5,059 nt of DNA from NCBI GenBank assembly GCA_900770805.1, contig CAAGLP010000173.1, positions 1 to 5,059 of the forward strand, given 5' to 3'. This document shows, piece by piece, positions 1 to 3,788 of this stretch. Numbering within the stretch: position 1 is the stretch's first letter; every line of letters begins with the position of its first letter. The position numbers were made by a program, and so were the translations under genes. The notes beneath the pieces are model-generated. The model was not told the origin of the DNA, ran no database searches, and worked only from the letters and a program-made list of their open reading frames with translations. This DNA is from an uncultured Paraprevotella sp. GTDB lineage: Bacteria; Bacteroidota; Bacteroidia; Bacteroidales; Bacteroidaceae.

Positions 1-19
1 ACGTGTGCTCTTCCGATCT
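1..19 (+). other. Illumina TruSeq read-2 adapter remnant (artifact)
   Basis: The first 19 bases, ACGTGTGCTCTTCCGATCT, equal the 3' end of the standard Illumina TruSeq index/read-2 adapter (known from library chemistry). Genomic sequence begins at base 20, which would be the third base of the Gly codon in the triosephosphate isomerase G-H-S-E-R-R motif. The adapter happens to be open in the tpiA frame and supplies a GTG at position 3, so an automatic gene caller could add a false N-terminus (C-S-S-D-L) to the isomerase. This should be trimmed and not annotated as coding. Confidence 0.96.
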
Positions 20-20
20 T

Positions 21-494
21 CACTCTGAGCGTCGCGAGTACTACCACGAGACTCCTGAGATTCTGAAGGAGAAGGTAGACCTGGCTTTGGCAAATGGTTT
101 GAAGGTTATCTTCTGCATCGGTGAGAGCCTGGCAGAGCGCGAGGCTAACGAGCAGGAGGCTGTATGTAAGGCAGAGTTGGCAGGCAGCGTATTCCACCTG
201 ACAGCAGAGCAGTGGAAGAATGTTGTTATTGCTTACGAGCCCATCTGGGCTATCGGTACCGGTAAGACCGCTACAGCTGAGCAGGCTGAAGAGATTCACG
301 CTTACATCCGTTCTTGCGTTGCTGAGGTTTACGGTGCTGAAGTTGCTGACGAGACCAGCATTCTCTATGGTGGTTCTTGCAAGGCAAGCAACGCTCCCGA
401 GCTCTTCGGCAAGCCCAATATCGACGGTGGTTTGATTGGTGGCGCTTCTTTGAAGGCTGACGATTTCAAGGGCATCATCGACGCTTGGAACTAA
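21..494 (+). CDS. tpiA: Triosephosphate isomerase, C-terminal fragment
   Basis: This cytoplasmic glycolysis/gluconeogenesis enzyme interconverts dihydroxyacetone phosphate and glyceraldehyde 3-phosphate on a TIM barrel. About 157 residues are present out of the roughly 250 usual for the family. The first genuine codon is the catalytic His of the H-S-E-R-R motif (21-23). The catalytic Glu lies in A-Y-E-P-I-W (Glu at 237-239) and is followed by the phosphate-gripping loop W-A-I-G-T-G-K-T-A. The phosphate-binding Y-G-G-S (366-377) and the closing G-G-A-S-L-K-A-D-D-F segment are also intact. The N-terminal third, with the substrate-binding Asn and Lys, is missing because the contig ends in adapter, not because the gene is a visible pseudogene. 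The gene stops with TAA, 85 nt before the likely start of the SPOR gene, and is probably cotranscribed with it. The assignment is very secure; the real start lies outside the window. Confidence 0.97.
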   Translation, partial: HSERREYYHETPEILKEKVDLALANGLKVIFCIGESLAEREANEQEAVCKAELAGSVFHLTAEQWKNVVIAYEPIWAIGTGKTATAEQAEEIHAYIRSCVAEVYGAEVADETSILYGGSCKASNAPELFGKPNIDGGLIGGASLKADDFKGIIDAWN

Positions 495-517
495 TTTGAA
501 AACATTACGGCATATAG

Positions 518-550
518 TGCGGAGGTCCAGCATAAGGCAGGTCCTCCGCA
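518..550 (+). other. Intercistronic stem-loop between tpiA and the SPOR gene
   Basis: A perfect 8-bp inverted repeat, TGCGGAGG (518-525) and CCTCCGCA (543-550), continues inward after a T/T mismatch with CC/GG and, after an A/A mismatch, GC/GC, leaving a 5-nt loop near 532-536. A G-U pair (517/551) can extend the foot. The following bases, TAAAGGCC, lack a T-tract, so this is not a canonical Rho-independent terminator on the plus strand. It may protect the 3' end of tpiA mRNA or partly uncouple the very highly expressed glycolytic gene from those downstream. It lies within what would be the N-terminal extension if the SPOR gene began at the TTG at 496, which argues for the later ATG at 580. 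Confidence 0.6.
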
Positions 551-579
551 TAAAGGCCGTACAACAAACAAAACCTTTT

Positions 580-1086
580 ATGAAGAGAAAATTCTTCATG
601 ACATTCCTCCTGCTTGCTCTATGCTCTGTTATGACATACGCCCAACAGGAGATAACAATGGATAGCATCCTCCGAACAATTCGGGAGGACAGCACCATTA
701 TTGCCAAGGAAAAGCCTAGCAGCACACCATCCAGACGTATCCGTGTAAACGGATATCGTGTTCAAGTGTATTATGGAGGCAACAACCAGAAAGCCAAGCA
801 GGAAGCACGCAAGATGGCAGAGCGAGTGAAGATATGGTTCGAAGAACTGCCTGTCTACACCAGTTTCTCTTCACCTCATTGGATATGTCGCGTAGGCGAT
901 TTCCAGACACGCGAGGAGGCAATGGAAGTACTTCAGGCTATGCGCGAATCAGGACGATTCCCCAGAGCCATTATCGTAAAGAGCAAGATTAACATTACAG
1001 AAGATGAACTCAGAAGAGAAGAACCTGACTCCTGTGCAAGAAGAGATACAACAGCATATTGCACGTATTCTGGAACTATTGGGTGA
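580..1086 (+). CDS. Secreted SPOR-domain protein
   Basis: The frame encodes 168 residues from the ATG at 580. That start is chosen because it opens directly on a signal peptide: M-K-R-K, a hydrophobic core (about residues 5-16) and a likely signal peptidase I site after T-Y-A (residue 21). The in-frame TTG at 496 would bury this under 28 basic residues. After a short Ser/Pro/Arg linker, residues about 55-138 form a SPOR domain: Y-R-V-Q-V-Y-Y-G-G, a helix of K-A-K-Q-E-A-R-K-M-A, W-I-C-R-V-G-D-F-Q-T, a second helix, then A-I-I-V-K-S-K-I-N-I. SPOR domains bind denuded peptidoglycan glycan strands, often at division sites, so a periplasmic cell-wall role is inferred. The domain ends near residue 138; the remaining tail from about residue 142 is read in overlap with folE and looks unlike conserved protein (Cys/Arg/Thr rich), so the true C-terminus may differ. 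No Shine-Dalgarno sequence is visible. No enzymatic motif is present. Confidence 0.85.
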   Translation: MKRKFFMTFLLLALCSVMTYAQQEITMDSILRTIREDSTIIAKEKPSSTPSRRIRVNGYRVQVYYGGNNQKAKQEARKMAERVKIWFEELPVYTSFSSPHWICRVGDFQTREEAMEVLQAMRESGRFPRAIIVKSKINITEDELRREEPDSCARRDTTAYCTYSGTIG

Positions 1087-1594
1087 AGACCCCTCAAGAG
1101 AGGGATTGTTGAAGACTCCTCTACGTGTGTCTCGCGCCATGACCGACCTGACCAGAGGATATGAACAGGATCCAGTGGCAATACTAAAGAGCGCAATCTT
1201 CCATGAGGAGGGTTGCAACCAGATGGTTATTGTAAAGGACATCAACTTCTATTCTCTCTGCGAACATCATATGCTTCCTTTCTACGGACGCGTACATGTG
1301 GCATATATACCCAATGGCGTGGTAACAGGACTGAGCAAGATTCCCCGTGTGGTGGACGTGTTCAGCCATCGCCTTCAGTTACAGGAGCGCTTGACCAAGC
1401 AAATTCGCGAAGCCATTCAGGAGGCATTGCATCCTCAAGGAGTAATGGTAGTAGTAGAAGCCCAGCACATGTGCATGCAGATGCGTGGAGTGGAAAAGCA
1501 AGGTAGCATCACAACTACCAGCGATTTCTGCGGAGCCTTCAACCAACACAAGACACGCGAAGAGTTCCTTTCACTCATCAGGATGAGAGGATAA
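1004..1594 (+). CDS. folE: GTP cyclohydrolase I
   Basis: The 196-residue cytoplasmic enzyme converts GTP to 7,8-dihydroneopterin triphosphate and formate, the first step of tetrahydrofolate (and other pterin) synthesis. Family signatures run the full length: L-G-E-D-P-S-R-E-G-L near residues 26-35; S-L-C-E-H-H-M-L-P-F-Y-G around 84-95, with zinc ligands Cys86 and His89 and a catalytic His at 88; G-L-S-K-I-P-R at 109-115; R-L-Q-L-Q-E-R-L-T at 123-131; and A-Q-H-M-C-M-Q-M-R-G at 153-162, with the third zinc ligand Cys157 and the second catalytic His155. Length is typical for a bacterial FolE (type IA, zinc-dependent). The ATG at 1004 leaves about 25 residues before the conserved core; the core itself begins near 1076, so some overlap with the upstream SPOR frame exists whatever start is used. 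Its dependence on the upstream transcript suggests a tpiA-SPOR-folE operon. Confidence 0.97.
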   Translation: MNSEEKNLTPVQEEIQQHIARILELLGEDPSREGLLKTPLRVSRAMTDLTRGYEQDPVAILKSAIFHEEGCNQMVIVKDINFYSLCEHHMLPFYGRVHVAYIPNGVVTGLSKIPRVVDVFSHRLQLQERLTKQIREAIQEALHPQGVMVVVEAQHMCMQMRGVEKQGSITTTSDFCGAFNQHKTREEFLSLIRMRG

Positions 1595-1626
1595 AATCTC
1601 AAGATTTTTACAACAACAAAAGAGAA

Positions 1627-1668
1627 ACGGTGTGCCGACTTATCTGATCGCCACACCGTATATTTTTT
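1627..1668. terminator. Strong Rho-independent terminator after folE, possibly bidirectional
   Basis: A perfect 8-bp stem pairs ACGGTGTG (1627-1634) with CACACCGT (1652-1659). It continues after one mismatch with CGA/TCG (1636-1638, 1648-1650) and leaves a 9-nt loop. On the plus strand it is followed by ATATTTTTT, a T6 tract at 1663-1668, which gives a classic intrinsic terminator 33 nt after the folE stop. On the minus strand the sequence beyond the stem is also T-rich (complement of the A-rich run at 1610-1626), so it could also stop transcription arriving from the GtrA gene. A second, weaker AT hairpin, AAAATC/GATTTT (1593-1608), sits at the folE stop codon. Confidence 0.85.
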
Positions 1669-1676
1669 ATTATCTA

Positions 1677-1701
1677 CGAAAACCCTCTTACATTCTAAGG
1701 G
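1677..1701 (-). terminator. Weak candidate terminator after the GtrA gene
   Basis: Read on the minus strand, CCCTTA pairs with TAAGAGGG (2-nt bulge) around a 5-nt loop, followed by TTTTC. It begins 23 nt after the stop codon of the GtrA gene. The stem is only six pairs, so it may act mainly together with the stronger hairpin at 1627-1668. Confidence 0.35.
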
Positions 1702-1724
1702 AATATGCCGTGGATTTTAAGACG

Positions 1725-2144
1725 TCACTTTGCCTTCCTCCTGAAAATCACCCATTCATTCATCACGAAGTTAAAGATACCGGAGAATATCAATGCCAGG
1801 AGGTTGCATACTACAACGTTGAGGCCAGCAAAGTGACGAATGAGGACAAACGGAATCATCTTAATTAGGAAGGCAGCTATGCATGAAACATTGTAGGGCA
1901 GGAAGCGTGTCCAGAATCCTCGAGCTGAGCGCTCGCCTACCCTATCTTTCCACACGAAGAAATAAGCCAATGTATAGTTGGTAAGAACAGCACACTCAAA
2001 AGAAATCGTAGGTGCAACAAATAAACCTACAAATTCAGAGTCAGCAAAGAATACTTCAGCCAAAAGCCACATCACGGCACAATCCACAGCAGTACCTCCA
2101 AGGGTAGAGACCATGAACTTAAGATACCTTACCAACTTCTCCAT
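1725..2144 (-). CDS. GtrA-family small membrane protein
   Basis: The 139-residue protein has four predicted membrane segments (about residues 7-30, 38-64, 82-104 and 107-128), short loops and a basic C-terminus (F-R-R-K-A-K), the size and topology of GtrA-like proteins. Typical features are the early G-G-T-A-V-D in segment 1, N-Y-T-L-A-Y-F-F-V-W-K at the end of segment 2, and the closing N-F-V-M-N-E-W-V-I-F. Family members are thought to flip or help move polyprenyl-phosphate-linked sugars across the inner membrane for surface glycans, although many are functionally uncharacterised. It lies 83 nt downstream of a phosphatidyltransferase gene on the same strand, with a large hairpin between them, so coupling is possible but may be attenuated. 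The ATG at 2144 is followed at once by M-E-K-L-V-R-Y-L-K-F, a normal family beginning. No Shine-Dalgarno sequence is seen. The family is confident; the substrate is unknown. Confidence 0.88.
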   Translation of the reverse strand: MEKLVRYLKFMVSTLGGTAVDCAVMWLLAEVFFADSEFVGLFVAPTISFECAVLTNYTLAYFFVWKDRVGERSARGFWTRFLPYNVSCIAAFLIKMIPFVLIRHFAGLNVVVCNLLALIFSGIFNFVMNEWVIFRRKAK

Positions 2145-2154
2145 TTGTTAGTTC

Positions 2155-2169
2155 TTATTGTTACAATAA
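2155..2169. promoter_or_regulatory. 15-bp perfect dyad upstream of the GtrA gene
   Basis: TTATTGTTACAATAA is a perfect 7-bp inverted repeat around one central base, ending 10 nt before the GtrA start codon (2144). Its position in the leader fits either an operator for a dimeric regulator or a very small hairpin that cannot form well at the RNA level (1-nt loop), which makes a DNA-binding site the likelier reading. AT-rich dyads can arise by chance, so support is modest. Confidence 0.35.
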
Positions 2170-2180
2170 AAGACTTGTCA

Positions 2181-2230
2181 TAAAACAAGAGAGGAGGGAC
2201 AGACAAGCCCTCCTCCAAATACTTGTTTTA
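2181..2230 (-). terminator. Two-tier hairpin after the phosphatidyltransferase gene
   Basis: An inner GC-rich stem pairs GAGGAGGG (2191-2198) with CCCTCCTC (2208-2215) around a 9-nt loop, and an outer 9-bp stem pairs TAAAACAAG (2181-2189) with CTTGTTTTA (2222-2230). They are separated by 1 and 6 unpaired bases. The outer stem includes the stop codon of the upstream gene (TAA, complement of 2228-2230). Read on the minus strand the inner stem is followed by TCTTGTTTT, which resembles an intrinsic terminator with a U-rich tail; the outer stem could act as an alternative fold. It would separate or attenuate expression of the GtrA gene that starts 36 nt beyond the foot. Confidence 0.65.
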
Positions 2231-2932
2231 TTTATTTTTCTTCAACGGGTCTATCTTGGCAAAATACTTGCCATCCTTTACAAGACTACTGAAGTATGTG
2301 AGCAACAGTATGGTAAACACCACGAAACCAGCCAAATCCATACTGAGTAAATCACCACTCAAAGGTCCTACTTTAACTGGCAATACATAATCATGTAAAG
2401 GCTCAACAAAGAACCAGATAGTGTTAAGCAGTATCATCAGCACACGCAACTCTGTGGGGCCCAATGCTCCGTATGTCAGTTTGAACTCATTCTTAAGATG
2501 AGCACATATCATTACGTAAACCTCCATACCGAGATAAACGACGAAGAGGAGCAAACCCATCCAGAAGTGCATATATGCCGAGAATCCCATACCACCAAAG
2601 ATAAAGAACTCTGCCACACAATCCATATTATGGTCAATGTAAAAACCATACAAGGGACGTGACTGATTGCGCACACGAGCAATAGTTCCGTCAAGAGAGT
2701 CACCCACCCAGTGAAGCACGAAGCCCAGTGAGGACAACCAAAGCCATGCAGGATGGTAGTTGGTCAAAAGATAACCCAATGCAATCACCATGGCACCGAA
2801 CAGACTGAACCATGTGAGCATATCGGATGTTACCCACTGGGGTAGACGCTCGGCCATCCATATCAAGGCCTTTTTTTCGTAAGGATTCAGAATTGATGTC
2901 TGTATACGAACCGAATTTTCCTTGTTACTCAT
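2228..2932 (-). CDS. CDP-alcohol phosphatidyltransferase family membrane enzyme
   Basis: The 234-residue integral membrane protein transfers a phospho-alkyl group from a CDP-linked donor (usually CDP-diacylglycerol) to an alcohol acceptor. The family signature is complete at residues 78-104: D78-x2-D81-G82-x2-A85-R86-x9-G96-x3-D100-x3-D104, whose four aspartates bind the catalytic metals. About six hydrophobic segments are visible (near 42-57, 62-77, 105-120, 123-143, 163-177 and 198-215), as expected of the fold. The N-terminal S-I-L-N-P-Y-E-K-K-A-L-I-W-M-A and the G-P-T-E-L-R segment near 158-163 place it in a widespread subgroup usually annotated only at family level, not clearly PgsA, PssA or cardiolipin synthase. 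Inositol-phosphate or another polar head group is possible, but no inositol-phosphate synthase gene is present here. It has its own upstream promoter and is followed by a strong hairpin and a GtrA gene. Confidence 0.92.
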   Translation of the reverse strand: MSNKENSVRIQTSILNPYEKKALIWMAERLPQWVTSDMLTWFSLFGAMVIALGYLLTNYHPAWLWLSSLGFVLHWVGDSLDGTIARVRNQSRPLYGFYIDHNMDCVAEFFIFGGMGFSAYMHFWMGLLLFVVYLGMEVYVMICAHLKNEFKLTYGALGPTELRVLMILLNTIWFFVEPLHDYVLPVKVGPLSGDLLSMDLAGFVVFTILLLTYFSSLVKDGKYFAKIDPLKKNK

Positions 2933-3025
2933 AATCTTTTAAGTTCGTTTATAAATAAACACACGAAAACAACATCTTAAGGCAGCGGTAAACTATTACA
3001 CATACTTCTTGTTGTCTTCCGGCTG

Positions 3026-3056
3026 CAAAGTTAACACTTTTTATTCAAACGCACAA
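3026..3056 (-). promoter_or_regulatory. Bacteroidetes-type promoter for the phosphatidyltransferase gene
   Basis: On the minus strand a T-run ending in TTG (complement of 3054-3056) is separated by 20 nt from TAACTTTG (complement of 3026-3033), an exact match to the TAnnTTTG -7 element recognised by the Bacteroidetes primary sigma factor. A transcription start near 3020 would give a leader of about 85-90 nt before the ATG at 2932. The leader includes a short GTTTAT/ATAAAC hairpin (2947-2960). No Shine-Dalgarno sequence precedes the ATG (AAAAGATT), which is common in this phylum. Confidence 0.75.
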
Positions 3057-3156
3057 AAAAGACACTAAACTTTACATATTATCCGATACTTACGTAATGA
3101 ATTTGCATTTATAGCGAATGGATAAACAAGAAAGAGGAAAAAGGAAGGCGCACGTA

Positions 3157-3660
3157 TTATCTTTGCCACAATATCACCTCGTCGGCCAAAAGAGACTTTT
3201 GCACATCTATGAGCCTTTGGTTGGATGAACCCCGGAAATGGAGGTCAGTATTGCGTAGGGATTGGATAAATGGGCCGTCGACGAGGACATCCAAGTTCTC
3301 CAGCAAGGACATCACAATAGGGTCGTGATTGGCCAACAGTTTTTCCCATGTATAGCCAGTATAGCACCAGATGGTCTTGTCGGTTTCCATCTTCACCCTT
3401 CTAGCAAGTTCGGCACATCCATCTGCCTGAAGAAGGGGATCGCCTCCGGAAAGGGTGACATGGGCAAAGGGGTCATTAAGAATAACCCTGAGCAAATCAT
3501 CCACAGACAGTTCCTCGCCTCCGTTCTCGTCCCACGATTCGGGATTATGGCATCCTGGACATCGATGATGGCATCCAGCCAGGTATATACTTGTACGAAA
3601 ACCAGGGCCATCCACCGTGGTGTCCTCCAATATATCAAGTACACGCAAGAACTTTTCCAT
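3157..3660 (-). CDS. nrdG: Anaerobic ribonucleoside-triphosphate reductase activating protein
   Basis: This 167-residue radical-SAM enzyme uses a 4Fe-4S cluster to cleave S-adenosylmethionine and generates the glycyl radical on NrdD. The cluster motif Cys30-x3-Cys34-x2-Cys37 (G-C-H-H-R-C-P-G-C-H-N-P-E-S-W) is intact. It is followed by the SAM-binding T-L-S-G-G-D-P-L at 69-76, the W-C-Y-T-G-Y-T-W-E segment typical of NrdG near 98-106, and V-D-G-P-F later on. Length is close to the family norm (about 155-175). The N-terminal D-T-T-V-D-G-P-G-F-R-T-S also matches NrdG. A Shine-Dalgarno-like AAGG (complement of 3669-3672) lies 8 nt before the ATG, one of the few visible in this window. It follows nrdD on the same strand after a 128-nt gap that holds a hairpin and a 22-nt-period repeat, so its level may be set separately from nrdD. 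No clear terminator is seen after its stop. Confidence 0.96.
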   Translation of the reverse strand: MEKFLRVLDILEDTTVDGPGFRTSIYLAGCHHRCPGCHNPESWDENGGEELSVDDLLRVILNDPFAHVTLSGGDPLLQADGCAELARRVKMETDKTIWCYTGYTWEKLLANHDPIVMSLLENLDVLVDGPFIQSLRNTDLHFRGSSNQRLIDVQKSLLADEVILWQR

Positions 3661-3684
3661 TTTCTACACCTTATTATATATAAA

Positions 3685-3727
3685 GACCGACAAACTATCA
3701 CTACATTAGGGTAATACTTTGTCGGTC
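3685..3727 (-). other. Long hairpin in the nrdD-nrdG gap
   Basis: GACCGACAAA (3685-3694) and TTTGTCGGTC (3718-3727) form a perfect 10-bp inverted repeat. After a C/C mismatch it extends inward by TAT/ATA (3696-3698, 3714-3716) and, after another mismatch, by AC/GT, so the folded loop is small. On the minus (transcribed) strand the stem is followed by TTTATATATAAT, a weak U-rich tail, then AAGG and the nrdG ATG, 24 nt after the stem. It could be a leaky terminator or processing site giving less nrdG than nrdD, which would fit an activase needed in small amounts. That role is inference. Confidence 0.65.
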
Positions 3728-3788
3728 GTTATTCAATGCTTTGTCTGTGGTCAAAGAAAACTTTGTATGACCTTAGACGATACTTTGT
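3717..3788. repeat. Four CTTTGT copies with an exact 22-nt period
   Basis: CTTTGT occurs at 3717-3722, 3739-3744, 3761-3766 and 3783-3788, each start exactly 22 nt after the previous one. The three bases before each copy are ATA, ATG, AAA and ATA, so the shared core is close to ATACTTTGT (ACAAAGTAT on the transcribed strand). The 16 bases between cores are otherwise dissimilar. The last copy abuts the nrdD stop codon (complement of 3789-3791), and the copy nearest nrdG lies inside the right arm of the 3685-3727 hairpin. A 22-bp step is about two turns of B-DNA, so all cores face the same side of the helix. It may be an operator array, an RNA-level array or a decayed tandem duplication. Confidence 0.8.

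Noticed and set aside
496..579. TTG start at 496 for the SPOR protein
   Set aside because: It would put 28 basic residues ahead of a clean signal peptide and would make the intercistronic hairpin coding; the ATG at 580 fits better.
592..642. Lipoprotein signal in the SPOR protein (L-A-L-C)
   Set aside because: The residue before the Cys is Leu rather than Gly, Ala or Ser, and a good signal peptidase I site (T-Y-A) follows.
1632..1868. Possible small plus-strand gene after folE
   Set aside because: It begins inside the terminator hairpin and then runs antisense to the GtrA gene, with no ribosome-binding site or protein-like conservation.
3079..3125. TTATCC/GGATAA inverted repeat and TTACGTAA palindrome as a terminator for nrdG
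   Set aside because: The six-base arms are 35 nt apart with little inner pairing and there is no U-tract on the minus strand; too weak to call.
3158..3165. Plus-strand TATCTTTG as a -7 promoter element
   Set aside because: It lies in the 3' end of nrdG, has no TTG about 20 nt upstream, and would only drive antisense RNA.
3673..3684. TATATAAT as a -10 promoter for nrdG
   Set aside because: It resembles the E. coli -10 box, not the Bacteroidetes TAnnTTTG element; the nearby TAGTTTG is one base short and lacks a -33 TTG.
3262..3714. Plus-strand open frame antisense to nrdG
   Set aside because: The minus strand encodes a complete NrdG with the Cys-x3-Cys-x2-Cys motif; the antisense translation resembles no family.
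3717..3788. CRISPR array
   Set aside because: The repeated core is only 6-9 bases with 13-16-base gaps and there are no cas genes; real arrays have repeats of about 23-47 nt and longer spacers.
3661..3788. NrdR boxes in the nrdD-nrdG gap
   Set aside because: No pair of ACACwATATwGTGT-like palindromes is seen here; a real NrdR site would more likely lie upstream of nrdD, outside the window.
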